Source: CAVQKZ01 sp963837325
GTDB lineage: Bacteria > Actinomycetota > Actinomycetes > Mycobacteriales > Jatrophihabitantaceae
NCBI GenBank assembly: GCA_963837325.1
Contig: CAWIMV010000002.1
Span: 248,001-312,000 of the forward strand
Direction of reading: 5' to 3'
Length of the DNA stretch: 64,000 bases
This document shows, one piece after another, positions 53,891 through 62,207 of this stretch; the first letter of the stretch is position 1; each line of letters starts with the position of its first letter. Made by a program: the position numbers and the translations under genes. The notes beneath the pieces are model-generated. The model saw nothing but the letters and a program-made list of their open reading frames with translations. It was not told the DNA's origin and did not search any database.

Positions 53891-54950
53891 GCGGCGGCAC
53901 CGGCGTGGCCAGGTGGCACGCGACAAAGCGCTCGGTCGACTGCGCGCCGGGCAGGATCGCCAGGTCGGTGCTTTCACACAGTTCGGTGCGCGGGTCGCCC
54001 TGTTCGCGGGCGGCGGCCCGGGCCGGACAGCGCGGATGGAATCGGCACCCGCCCGGGATCGCGGTCGGGTCAGGCGGCTCGCCCGACAGCAGGATCGCGG
54101 CACCGTCGCGGGTCGGGTCGGGCAGCACCGACAGCAGTGCGCGGGTGTACGGATGGCGCGGTTCGAGCAGCACCTGCTCGACGGTGCCGATCTCGACGAT
54201 CCGGCCGAGGTACATCACCGCCACGCGGTCGGCGATGTTCCAGGCCAGGCCGAGGTCGTGGCTGACCACCAGCGCCGACAGGCCGAGGTCGCCGCGCAGG
54301 TCGAGGATGAGCCGCAGGATCTCGCCCCGAACCGAAGCGTCGAGGGAGGCGACCGGCTCGTCGGCGACGATCACCGACGGTTCGAGCGCGAGCGCGCCGG
54401 CAATGACGACGCGTTGCTGCTGACCCCCGGACAGCTCGTGCGGGAAGCGGGCGAAGAACTGTTCCGGCGGGCGCAACCCGGTGCGGGCCAAAGCCGAGCG
54501 GACGCGGTCGTTCAGCCCGGCTTTCAACCCGTGCAGCCGCGGCCCTTCGGCGACCGCATCGAAGACGTTCTGCCGTGGATTCAGCGCCCCGCCAGGATCC
54601 TGCAGCACGAGCTGGGTGTGCCGCCGGTAGCGCTTGAGCGCGGAGCTGGAGTAGCGCAGCGCCGTCCCCTCGTAGCGCACTTCGCCCTCGGTCGGTTTGA
54701 CCAGCCCGACCAACGCCCGGGCCAGCGTGCTCTTGCCGCAACCGGATTCGCCGATCAAGGCGACGATCTCGCCCGAGCCGACGCTGAGGTCCACGCCGTC
54801 GACCGCCCGAGCCGCGCGCCTACCCCGGGTGGCCGGGAACGTGACCTGCAGTGCCCGCGCCTCCAGTACCGGCGGCTTCTCGTCCCGCGCCTCCTCGTTG
54901 AGTGACGTACTTCCATGATCAGAGACGTCAAAATCGCCGTCTCTGATCAT
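53883..54950 (-). CDS. Oligopeptide ABC transporter ATPase, OppF/DppF type
   Basis: A 355-residue ATPase: Walker A I-G-E-S-G-C-G-K-S-T (67-76), signature L-S-G-G-Q-Q-Q-R, Walker B V-I-V-A-D-E-P-V-A-S-L-D, and the C-terminal oligopeptide domain with G-G-C-R-F-H-P-R-C-P (likely Cys cluster). Codons 1-18 (M-I-R-D-G-D-F-D-V-S-D-H-G-S-T-S-L-N) are read from the intergenic palindrome at 54897-54968; the family homology begins after about residue 28. ATG forms ATGA with the stop of the upstream ATPase. No alternative in-frame start lies between the repeat and the homology. Confidence 0.9.
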   Translation of the reverse strand: MIRDGDFDVSDHGSTSLNEEARDEKPPVLEARALQVTFPATRGRRAARAVDGVDLSVGSGEIVALIGESGCGKSTLARALVGLVKPTEGEVRYEGTALRYSSSALKRYRRHTQLVLQDPGGALNPRQNVFDAVAEGPRLHGLKAGLNDRVRSALARTGLRPPEQFFARFPHELSGGQQQRVVIAGALALEPSVIVADEPVASLDASVRGEILRLILDLRGDLGLSALVVSHDLGLAWNIADRVAVMYLGRIVEIGTVEQVLLEPRHPYTRALLSVLPDPTRDGAAILLSGEPPDPTAIPGGCRFHPRCPARAAAREQGDPRTELCESTDLAILPGAQSTERFVACHLATPVPPHG

Positions 54951-54968
54951 GGCGATACGTCACTCAAC
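54897..54968. repeat. Two-part long palindrome, family B copy 2, within an ATGA junction
   Basis: Outer arms GTTGAGTGACGTA (54897-54909) and TACGTCACTCAAC (54956-54968); inner arms ATGATCAGAGACG (54915-54927) and CGTCTCTGATCAT (54938-54950); 5-base bulges on each side and a 10-base loop. All 26 base pairs are perfect. On the minus strand it encodes the last residues and TGA of the OppD-like gene and the ATG plus first 18 codons of the OppF-like gene. Its sibling is at 12075-12147 upstream of purF, in the same orientation. Confidence 0.92.
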
Positions 54969-55954
54969 GTGGAAATGGGCGGGCCGGCGTCGTACTCGGG
55001 CAGCACCCGGATGCAGGCGGAGGTGCGGCCCGGCCCGCTCGGCCACAGCTGCACGTCCGCAGTCAGGCACTCGTCGCGGACAACCGGGCAGCGGGGCGCG
55101 AACGGGCAGCCGGTGCCGACGGTCGTGGGGTCCGGCGTGTCACCGGGCAGGCCGTGCGGGGCCAGCCGCGACGCCGGATCGCCGATGTGCGGGAAGGCGC
55201 GGGCCAGCGCCGCCGTGTACGGATGCTTCGGATCGCCGACGAGCTCGCCGGCCGGCCCGACCTCGACGATCCGGCCGGCGTACATGATCGCCAACCGGTC
55301 GCAGCGCTCGGCCAGCACGGCCAGGTCATGGCTGATCATCATGACGCCGATGTTGCTCTGCGCCACCAGGTCGGCGAGCAGCTGCAGGATCTGCGCCTGC
55401 ACCATCACGTCCAACGCGGTCGTCGGCTCGTCGGCGATGATCAGGTTCGGCCGGCAGGCCAGGGCCATCGCGATCATGACGCGTTGCCGCTGGCCGCCGG
55501 ACAGTTCGTGCGGGTACGCGCCCTGGCGCAGCGGCGAGATACCGACGCTGTCGAGCAGCTCAGCTACTCGCGTCCGCGTGTCTCGTTCGCCGAGCTTGTC
55601 GTGCAGCACGATCGGTTCCCGGATCTGCTGGCCGATCGTTCGTACCGGATTCAGCGCGTTCATCGCGCCCTGGAACACGACCGACGCCTCGGCCCAGCGC
55701 ACCGCCCGCAACCGGCCCCAGGTGGCCGCGCGAAGATCCTCACCCTGGAAGCTCACCGATCCGGTGACGGTCGCGCCGGCCGGCAGCAGCCGCAGCAGGC
55801 TCAGCGCCATCGTCGTCTTGCCCGAGCCGGACTCACCGGCGACGCCGAGCACCTCGCCGCCGTCGAGGGTGAGGTCGACGCCCCGCACCGCCTGCACGGC
55901 CCCGCCGTGCTGGCGGTAGCTGACCGTCAGATCCCGCACCTCGAGCAGCGTCAT
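54947..55954 (-). CDS. Oligopeptide ABC transporter ATPase, OppD/DppD type
   Basis: A 335-residue ATPase: Walker A A-G-E-S-G-S-G-K-T-T, signature L-S-G-G-Q-R-Q-R, Walker B L-I-I-A-D-E-P-T-T-A-L-D, and a C-terminal tail with G-C-P-F-A-P-R-C-P. ATG overlaps the OppC stop (ATGA). The last six codons (L-S-D-V-S-P) and the stop lie in the family B palindrome, so the natural C-terminus has been modified by it. Pairs with the OppF-type ATPase. Confidence 0.93.
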   Translation of the reverse strand: MTLLEVRDLTVSYRQHGGAVQAVRGVDLTLDGGEVLGVAGESGSGKTTMALSLLRLLPAGATVTGSVSFQGEDLRAATWGRLRAVRWAEASVVFQGAMNALNPVRTIGQQIREPIVLHDKLGERDTRTRVAELLDSVGISPLRQGAYPHELSGGQRQRVMIAMALACRPNLIIADEPTTALDVMVQAQILQLLADLVAQSNIGVMMISHDLAVLAERCDRLAIMYAGRIVEVGPAGELVGDPKHPYTAALARAFPHIGDPASRLAPHGLPGDTPDPTTVGTGCPFAPRCPVVRDECLTADVQLWPSGPGRTSACIRVLPEYDAGPPISTLSDVSP

Positions 55955-56859
55955 ACGTCCCTCACCATCCGCGGGTTGAGGACGTGCTCCACGGCCCGGC
56001 CGGTGAGCGTGAACCCGAGCACGACGATGAGGATGGCGACACCCGGTGTGAGCAGATACCACCACGCGCCGGCCGACACCGCGCCCTGCGAGAATGCCGA
56101 GTTGATCATCGAGCCCCACGACACCGTGGTCGGATCGCCCAAGCCGAGGAACGTCAGCGTCGCTTCGGAGAGGATCGCCGAAGCGACGGTCAGCGTGCTC
56201 GACACCAGGATCAGCGGCATCACGTTGGGCAACACGTGCCGCAGCATCACCTGCACGTTTCCGGCCCCGAGGGCCCGCGCCCGCTCGATGAACGGACGAC
56301 CACCGACCGCCAGGGTCTGCGCTCGCACCAGCCGGGCCGTACCGGTCCACGACGTCAGGGCAATCGCGATCGTGATCGACACCGAACCCTGGCCGATCAC
56401 CGCGGCCAGCGAGATCGCGAGCGGCAGACTGGGCAGCGCGATGAACCAGTTCGTCAGCTGCATCAGGCCGTTGCCGATCCAGCCCTGGTAGTGCCCGGCC
56501 ACCAGCCCGATCGTCCCTCCGAGGACGACGCTCAGGATGGTTGCGATGACGCCGATCGCCAGCGACGAGCGCGCGCCCCATATCGCCAGCAGCAGCACCG
56601 ACCGACCGCTCTCGTCGGTGCCGAGCACGTCCTGGGAACTGGGCGCGGCGAGCAGCTTGCCGCTGACCTTGGTGACGTCGAGCTGGTTCGGCCCGATGAA
56701 CGTGGGCGCAACCAGGGCCAAGGCCGTGAACGCGATCAGAATGCCCAAGCCGGCGATGCCCGTGGGCAGGCTGAAATAACCCCGGGCGAATCGGCGCACC
56801 GCTCCGAACCGCGGCGGCGCGCTCGGCCGGACGGTCGCGACCTCGGCGGTGGCCGTCAT
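55951..56859 (-). CDS. Peptide ABC permease, OppC/DppC type
   Basis: A 302-residue inner-membrane permease with an N-terminal cytoplasmic segment, six helices and the EAA loop E-R-A-R-A-L-G-A-G-N-V-Q-V-M-L-R-H-V-L-P-N near 205. The extracellular loop after the first helix (G-T-D-E-S-G-R-S-V-L) is standard for DppC. ATG overlaps the DppB stop (ATGA). Confidence 0.94.
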   Translation of the reverse strand: MTATAEVATVRPSAPPRFGAVRRFARGYFSLPTGIAGLGILIAFTALALVAPTFIGPNQLDVTKVSGKLLAAPSSQDVLGTDESGRSVLLLAIWGARSSLAIGVIATILSVVLGGTIGLVAGHYQGWIGNGLMQLTNWFIALPSLPLAISLAAVIGQGSVSITIAIALTSWTGTARLVRAQTLAVGGRPFIERARALGAGNVQVMLRHVLPNVMPLILVSSTLTVASAILSEATLTFLGLGDPTTVSWGSMINSAFSQGAVSAGAWWYLLTPGVAILIVVLGFTLTGRAVEHVLNPRMVRDV

Positions 56860-57938
56860 TGCGCCCGCACCCGCGGGTCGAGGAAGCGATAGACCACATC
56901 GGCGATCAGGTTCATGACGATGACCGACGCGCTGAACAGGATGAAGGTGCCCTGCAGCAACGGCAGGTCCGGCACCTTGAGGGCCTGGTAGGTGAGATAA
57001 CCCAGGCCCGGCCACGAGTAGACCGTCTCGACCGTGATCGCTCCGCCGATGATCCCGCCGATCTGCAGGAAGATCACCGTGACGGTGGGCAGCAAGGCGT
57101 TGGGCACCGCGTGCTTGCGCCGCACGTCGGAGTCGGTCAGCCCTTTGGCCCGAGCCGTCAGCAGGTACGGACTGCCGAGTTCGTCGATGATCGACGAACG
57201 CATGATCGTGACGTACTGCGCGAAGACGACCAGCACCAGTGTCGTGGCCGGCAGTACGAGGTGCCGGGCGACATCGACGATGTGCGCCGTCCCGCCGGTG
57301 ATCGAAGGGTCGGTCATCCCGTTGGCCGGAAACAGGCTCGGGATCGGGCCGAACCCCGAGCTGAACACCACGAGCAGGATGATGCCGAGCCAGAACGTCG
57401 GCATCGACCACAGGGTCAGCGAGACGCTCGAGGCGGTCCGGTCGAACAGGCTGCCGTGGCGCCAGCCACTGCGGATGCCCAGCCACAGCCCGAAGACGAC
57501 AGACAGCAACGTGGCCGTCCCCATCAACAGCAACGTCGGCCACAGACGGTCGGCGATCAGCGATGACACCGACTGTTGGAACTGCCACGAGTCGCCGAGT
57601 CGGCCGTGCACCGTGTTGTTGAGATAGTCGACGAAGCGCAGGTACAACGGCTTGTCCAGGCCGAGTGACTTTCGCAGGTGCTCCATCTGACGCGCACTGG
57701 TCGGGTGCCCGCGGGTCAGCGTCTGCACCGGATCGGCCGGCATCAGGCTGAAGATGACGAAGCCGATCAGCAGCGTGACGAACAGGCTCACTGCTGCGCC
57801 GAGCAGCTTGCGCCCCAAGTAGGCCGCGAAGTCCGAGCGCCCCCCGCCCGTCCGAGACGCCGAGCTGTTCGGCCCGGCGCCTCCGACGGTCTCGGCTCCA
57901 CCGAGTTCGACCAGGCCGGTTACGTCCGCGCTCGACAC
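56856..57938 (-). CDS. Peptide ABC permease, OppB/DppB type
   Basis: A 360-residue permease. The first helix (A-V-S-L-F-V-T-L-L-I-G-F-V-I-F-S-L-M-P) is preceded by about 45 residues of Gly/Ser-rich cytoplasmic sequence, an unusual extension. The EAA loop is A-R-A-K-G-L-T-D-S-D-V-R-R-K-H-A-V-P-N-A. I start it at the GTG (57938), four bases after the binding-protein stop; the ATG 23 codons upstream would lie inside the binding-protein gene and encode Cys-rich shadow sequence. Confidence 0.9.
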   Translation of the reverse strand: MSSADVTGLVELGGAETVGGAGPNSSASRTGGGRSDFAAYLGRKLLGAAVSLFVTLLIGFVIFSLMPADPVQTLTRGHPTSARQMEHLRKSLGLDKPLYLRFVDYLNNTVHGRLGDSWQFQQSVSSLIADRLWPTLLLMGTATLLSVVFGLWLGIRSGWRHGSLFDRTASSVSLTLWSMPTFWLGIILLVVFSSGFGPIPSLFPANGMTDPSITGGTAHIVDVARHLVLPATTLVLVVFAQYVTIMRSSIIDELGSPYLLTARAKGLTDSDVRRKHAVPNALLPTVTVIFLQIGGIIGGAITVETVYSWPGLGYLTYQALKVPDLPLLQGTFILFSASVIVMNLIADVVYRFLDPRVRAQ

Positions 57939-57942
57939 GCTC

Positions 57943-59784
57943 TTACTCGCGATCGGTTGCCGTGGCACGCCGCCGCAGGAGCACGCCGCCCACGATGAGC
58001 AACACAACCACGACCGCGATCCCCCCGATCAGCAAAGCCGAACTGGACGAGGACTTGCTGGAACCCTTGTCCGGTGAGGAAGCCAGCAGGTAACTCCAGT
58101 ACGCGCTCTGCCGCGGGTACAGCCCCGCATCGCTGGGCGATCCGGTCAGCACGTTGGACACGCTGCCCTTGCGCACGGCGTTCAGGGTGTTGGCGTAGTA
58201 CAGGATGATGTCGGCGTTGGCGTCGTAGAGGATGCTCTGCATCTGGCCGACGATCTTCTTGCGGGCCGCGTCGTCGAACGTCGACACCTGCTGGTTGAAC
58301 AGGTTGTCGAACTGCGGGTTGCAGTAGAACGCGTCGGTGTTGCCGCCGGTGCCGTTGTCCTTGGGCAGGGTGCTGCAGGTCTGGATGGAGAACAGGTACG
58401 TCGGGTCGGCACCGGTGCCCCAGCCGTCCATGAGCATGTCCCAGTCACCCTTGGCCAGGTTGACGTTGAGATTGGTCATACTCTGCGACTCGATCTTCAG
58501 GTTGATGCCGACCGCCTTCAGCCAGCCCTTGAGGAACTGCGAGATTTGGGCGTCACGCGAGTCGTCCGAGTGGATGCCCAGGCGCAGGTTGAGCTTCTTG
58601 TGGGTCTTGGGATCGACACGGACACCCCCGCTGCCTTTGGTGTAGCCGGCGGAGTCGAGCAGGGCGTTCGCCTTGGCCGGGTCATAGGTCACGCCCTGGC
58701 TGGCCGACGGCTTCCAGGCCCATTGCGGGTAGGCCGGCGGCAGGTAGTTGCTACCCGGTACGCCCAGACCACCGAGGACATTGGAAACCAGCTTCTTCTT
58801 GTCGATCGCCATGTGGATGGCCTTGCGCAACTGCGGATCGGCGAGCGCCGGGTTTCCGGTACCCATCTTCTTGCCGGTCCTGGTCTTCGCGCCGCTGTTG
58901 ATCTCGACGGCGGTCCAGCGGCTGCCGACCTCTTGCACGGCTTGCACGTTCTTATCGCGCTTGAGTGCGTTGAACTCAGTGCTGTTGCGGATGTTGTGCA
59001 CGTACGCGATCTGGTTGCTCTTGAGGGCGGCGGCCGCCGCGTCCTCGTTCTTGTACACCTGCAGGACGAGCTTGTCGTACTTCGGCGGGTCCTGCCCGTC
59101 GAGGTGGAAGTCCTTGTTCCGGTCGAACTTCTCGTACTGGTCGGTGGCGTACTGGGTGAGAATCCAGGGGCCGTAGCCGACGATCGGGTACTGGTTGTTC
59201 TTGAAGTTCTTCAGGTCCTTGACGTGGGACTCCCAGATGTGTTGCGGGACCACCGGCGGCAGGACGTACGGCAGGTTCGATTGCGGCTTCTTCGTCTTGA
59301 TGACCACGGTCGTCGGGTCGGGTGCGGTGACGCTGGCGAAGTTGGTGACCAGCGATCCGTTGGCGGTCCCGGCGACGTCGTTGGTCATGATGAGGTTGAA
59401 CGTCCACGCGACGTCAGCGGCGGTGAGCGGCTTGCCGTCGGTCCACTTCAGCCCGTCCACCAGCTTGAACGTCCAGCTGAGCTTGTCCGCGGATGTCGAC
59501 CACGACTTGGCCAGGTAAGGGCCTTGCTTGCCGTCGGGCTCCAGATGGCTCAGGGCCGGGTAGATCATGTCGAACGTATCCAGCGCCCCGTCGAAGTAGG
59601 CCAGGAACGGGTTGAGGGTGTCGATGCCCGAGAAATTCATCGCCGCCGTGAGGGTCTTGTTCGACGCCGCCGACGCGCTGGGCGTGGTGTCGAGCACGGC
59701 AGCGGCGAGCAACGTCGTGGCCCCGAGTGCACCCGCGATGAGCGCCCGCGATGCCCGCGTACGCAAGTGGCGCGCATTGTTCAT
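57943..59784 (-). CDS. Peptide-binding protein (SBP family 5) with C-terminal membrane anchor
   Basis: A 613-residue extracytoplasmic binding protein. Sec signal to about residue 42 (P-S-A-S-A-A); there is no lipobox cysteine. The mature part follows the DppA/OppA fold (S-W-T-F-K-L-V-D-G-L-K-W-T-D-G-K-P-L-T-A-A-D-V and R-K-A-I-H-M-A-I-D-K). After a Ser-rich linker, residues about 580-603 form a hydrophobic helix followed by R-R-R-A-T-A-T-D-R-E. So it is anchored by a C-terminal transmembrane segment instead of lipid. GGGAG lies eight bases before the ATG. Head of the transporter gene run. Confidence 0.93.
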   Translation of the reverse strand: MNNARHLRTRASRALIAGALGATTLLAAAVLDTTPSASAASNKTLTAAMNFSGIDTLNPFLAYFDGALDTFDMIYPALSHLEPDGKQGPYLAKSWSTSADKLSWTFKLVDGLKWTDGKPLTAADVAWTFNLIMTNDVAGTANGSLVTNFASVTAPDPTTVVIKTKKPQSNLPYVLPPVVPQHIWESHVKDLKNFKNNQYPIVGYGPWILTQYATDQYEKFDRNKDFHLDGQDPPKYDKLVLQVYKNEDAAAAALKSNQIAYVHNIRNSTEFNALKRDKNVQAVQEVGSRWTAVEINSGAKTRTGKKMGTGNPALADPQLRKAIHMAIDKKKLVSNVLGGLGVPGSNYLPPAYPQWAWKPSASQGVTYDPAKANALLDSAGYTKGSGGVRVDPKTHKKLNLRLGIHSDDSRDAQISQFLKGWLKAVGINLKIESQSMTNLNVNLAKGDWDMLMDGWGTGADPTYLFSIQTCSTLPKDNGTGGNTDAFYCNPQFDNLFNQQVSTFDDAARKKIVGQMQSILYDANADIILYYANTLNAVRKGSVSNVLTGSPSDAGLYPRQSAYWSYLLASSPDKGSSKSSSSSALLIGGIAVVVVLLIVGGVLLRRRATATDRE

Positions 59785-59833
59785 GATTTTCTCCCTCATC
59801 GGTCCGCCGGATTGTGGCGGCGAAATGGCATTG

Positions 59834-61180
59834 CTAGTCCTGTGCGGGCGGCGTGCGCAAGTAGGTATCGAGAACTCGGACGCCGAACTCTAGGCTGTCG
59901 GTCAAGACGCGCTCGTCGACACCGTGCACGTAGTCCCAATGCGCGAAGCCGGGCGGCGTCGTGCCGGGAGCGAAGCCGTAGCAGGCGATGCCGAGGCTAG
60001 TGAACGCCTTGGCGTCGGTGCCGCCGGACATGCAGAACGGCAGCACGAGCGCCTCCGGGTCGTGGCTGGTGATCGCCGCGGCCATTGCCGCGAACTCCGT
60101 CGTGTCGGGACTGGCCGAGACCGGCGCGGAGAAGCTGGCGAACTCGCGGGTGATCGCGGCACCGAGCAGTTCGTCGACGGTCGCGAAGAACTCGTCCTCC
60201 AGGCCGGGCAGGATCCGCCCGTCGACGCCGGCGGTGGCCTCGCTCGGGATGACGTTCAGCTTGTAGCCGGCGTTGAGCATCGTCGGGTTGAGGCTGTTCG
60301 CAACCGTGGCATCAACGAGCCGAGCCGCCTCGCCGAGTTGGGCCAGGCTGGCCGCATCGGCCGGGTCGACCGTGATCCCGAGATGCCGGCTCAAGCCTTC
60401 GAGCAGAGCAGACACCGTCGGTGTCAGTCGCACCGGCCAGCGGTAGTCGGCGATGCGGCTGATGGCGGCCGCGAGAATGGCCACCGCGTTCTCGGGATTG
60501 CGGCGCGAACCGTGCCCGGCCCGGCCGTGCGCGGTCAGTCGCATCCAGGCGCTGCCCCGCTCGCCCGTCCCGATGGGATACAGGCGGCTGGCGTCGGGAA
60601 GGTGGACGGCATGGCCGCCAGACTCGCCGATGGCGGTCGTGACACCGTCGAACAGCTCGCGGTGTTCGCGGGCGAGGAACCCGGCCCCGAACTCACCGGT
60701 GTCCTCCTCGTCGGCGACGAAGGCGAGCACGATGTCGCGCGGCGGGCGGTAGCCCTCGCGGGCGAAGGAGCGCGCGATCGCCAGCATCATCGCGTCCATG
60801 TCCTTCATGTCGAGCGCACCGCGGCCCCATACGGCGCCGTCGCGCACCTCGCCGCTGAACGGCTCGAAGCTCCAGTCGCTAGCTTGCGCCGGCACGACGT
60901 CGAGATGCCCGTGGATCAGCAGCGCGGCCGCGCCCGGGTCGGTGCCGGTGATGCGCACGACCGTGCTGGCCCGCTGCGGGTCCGACTCGAGGACGATCGG
61001 CGCGTACCCGTCAGCCGAAAGCTGCTCGGCAACCCATTCCGCCGCGGCCCGCTCACCCCGCGACTCGCCGCCGCCGAAGTTGCTGGTGTCGAAGCGGATG
61101 AGCCGTGAGCAGAACTCGACCGTATCGGCGGCCAACTGGTCGGCCCCGCTGGTCGCCGGTGCGCTCTGCGCGGATGTCAA
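59834..61180 (-). CDS. M20 family dipeptidase/carboxypeptidase
   Basis: A 448-residue zinc peptidase of the M20 group: H-G-H-L-D-V-V-P, W-G-R-G-A-L-D-M-K-D-M-D, A-D-E-E-D-T-G and a C-terminal His in Y-V-H-G-V-D-E-R. The start is a TTG whose last two bases plus A form the stop of the regulator gene (TTGA overlap), the same arrangement as the ATGA and GTGA junctions elsewhere, and it gives the N-terminus L-T-S-A-Q-S. Cytoplasmic. Probably hydrolyses imported di- or tripeptides. 49 bases separate it from the binding-protein gene. Confidence 0.9.
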   Translation of the reverse strand: MTSAQSAPATSGADQLAADTVEFCSRLIRFDTSNFGGGESRGERAAAEWVAEQLSADGYAPIVLESDPQRASTVVRITGTDPGAAALLIHGHLDVVPAQASDWSFEPFSGEVRDGAVWGRGALDMKDMDAMMLAIARSFAREGYRPPRDIVLAFVADEEDTGEFGAGFLAREHRELFDGVTTAIGESGGHAVHLPDASRLYPIGTGERGSAWMRLTAHGRAGHGSRRNPENAVAILAAAISRIADYRWPVRLTPTVSALLEGLSRHLGITVDPADAASLAQLGEAARLVDATVANSLNPTMLNAGYKLNVIPSEATAGVDGRILPGLEDEFFATVDELLGAAITREFASFSAPVSASPDTTEFAAMAAAITSHDPEALVLPFCMSGGTDAKAFTSLGIACYGFAPGTTPPGFAHWDYVHGVDERVLTDSLEFGVRVLDTYLRTPPAQD

Positions 61181-62085
61181 CGTTCGACCGCCCCGTCGGA
61201 CGTCGGGACCGTGCTGTCGTCGCGATAGCAGCCGAGGGCGCGGGCCAGGTCCTTGCGTCGCTCGATGCGGCGCGCCGCGCCCTTGGCTCCGGCCGCCGCG
61301 AGTGCCGCGAGGATGTGACCGGCCGCCGCGACGGCGGTCGGCGAGTGGGTGAGGGCCAGGCTGCGCGTGTTGATCGGCAGCACGTGCTGCGCGAACTCGC
61401 AGATCGGGCTGGCGTAGCTGTCGGTCAGGGCGATCACGGTCGCTCCGGCCGCGCGGAACTCGCGGGCGACCCGCAGCGACAAGGCGCTGTAGTCGCTGAA
61501 GCTGAACACGGTGAGGCTGTCGGCCGGATGTGCGTCGCACAGGGCGGCGAGAGCCGCGGCCGGACTCGGCGTGATGAGGGTGACGTCGCGCAGCGCAGCA
61601 GTGAGGTCGGTAGCGAGCAGAGCTGCGTAACCAGTGGACTTCAGGTCGCCGAAGACCCAACGGTGCCGACTGGTCAGGATGGCCCGGGCCGCCAGCTCGA
61701 GCGAGCCGTTGGCCTGCAGGCTGCCCAACGTCTCGGTCAGGTTCTGCTGCTCGTCGACGCAGATCCGGCGCAGGCCGGATCGGTCGCCGTGTCCGACGTC
61801 GCGGATCGTGACCCGCAAATCGGGGGAGGGCAGCCGGCGCTGCGCTTCGCGGCCGGCGCGGTAGCGCAGCTCGACGGTGTCGGCGAAACCCGCGGCCACC
61901 AGCAGCCGGTCGAGATCCTCGGCCGAGGCGTCGGCCCGCAGCAGGAGCTGGGCCGGCCGGCGGCTGAGGGAGTCCGGGTAGTCGTCGGCGATCACCGCAT
62001 ACAGCCGCTGGCCCGCGTCGCCGAGTTGGTCGGCTGCGTCGGCCAGGCTGCGCAAGACCGGCGTCGGTGCCAAGGTGACGCTCAC
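61177..62085 (-). CDS. RpiR-family regulator with SIS domain
   Basis: A 302-residue regulator: HTH_6 N-terminal domain (about 15-95) and a SIS domain (about 140-285) that contains F-S-F-S-D-Y-S-A-L-S and A-L-T-D-S-Y-A-S-P. GTG start with GAGGAGG six bases upstream. First gene of the peptide-utilisation operon. The GATGCCTC half of the 18-base palindrome (62112-62129) also occurs across its ribosome-binding site, so autoregulation is likely. Only 290-residue-class similarity to the other RpiR protein of this window (40285-41157). Confidence 0.92.
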   Translation of the reverse strand: MSVTLAPTPVLRSLADAADQLGDAGQRLYAVIADDYPDSLSRRPAQLLLRADASAEDLDRLLVAAGFADTVELRYRAGREAQRRLPSPDLRVTIRDVGHGDRSGLRRICVDEQQNLTETLGSLQANGSLELAARAILTSRHRWVFGDLKSTGYAALLATDLTAALRDVTLITPSPAAALAALCDAHPADSLTVFSFSDYSALSLRVAREFRAAGATVIALTDSYASPICEFAQHVLPINTRSLALTHSPTAVAAAGHILAALAAAGAKGAARRIERRKDLARALGCYRDDSTVPTSDGAVER

Positions 62086-62111
62086 CGATGCCTCCTCACG
62101 GCTCAGCCGGG

Positions 62112-62129
62112 AGAGGCATCGATGCCTCT
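62112..62129. promoter_or_regulatory. Perfect 18-base palindrome, operator candidate
   Basis: AGAGGCATCGATGCCTCT, self-complementary without spacer, in the 122-base gap between the divergent RpiR-SIS and XRE-cupin genes. A third half-site GATGCCTC lies at 62087-62094 over the RpiR ribosome-binding site. Confidence 0.7.
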
Positions 62130-62207
62130 GACCGCCGGGTTTGCTACCGATGGAATGGCTACGCCCGATAGCTGGTGTTATGTGCGGCAGAGTATTACTT
62201 TCGCCAG

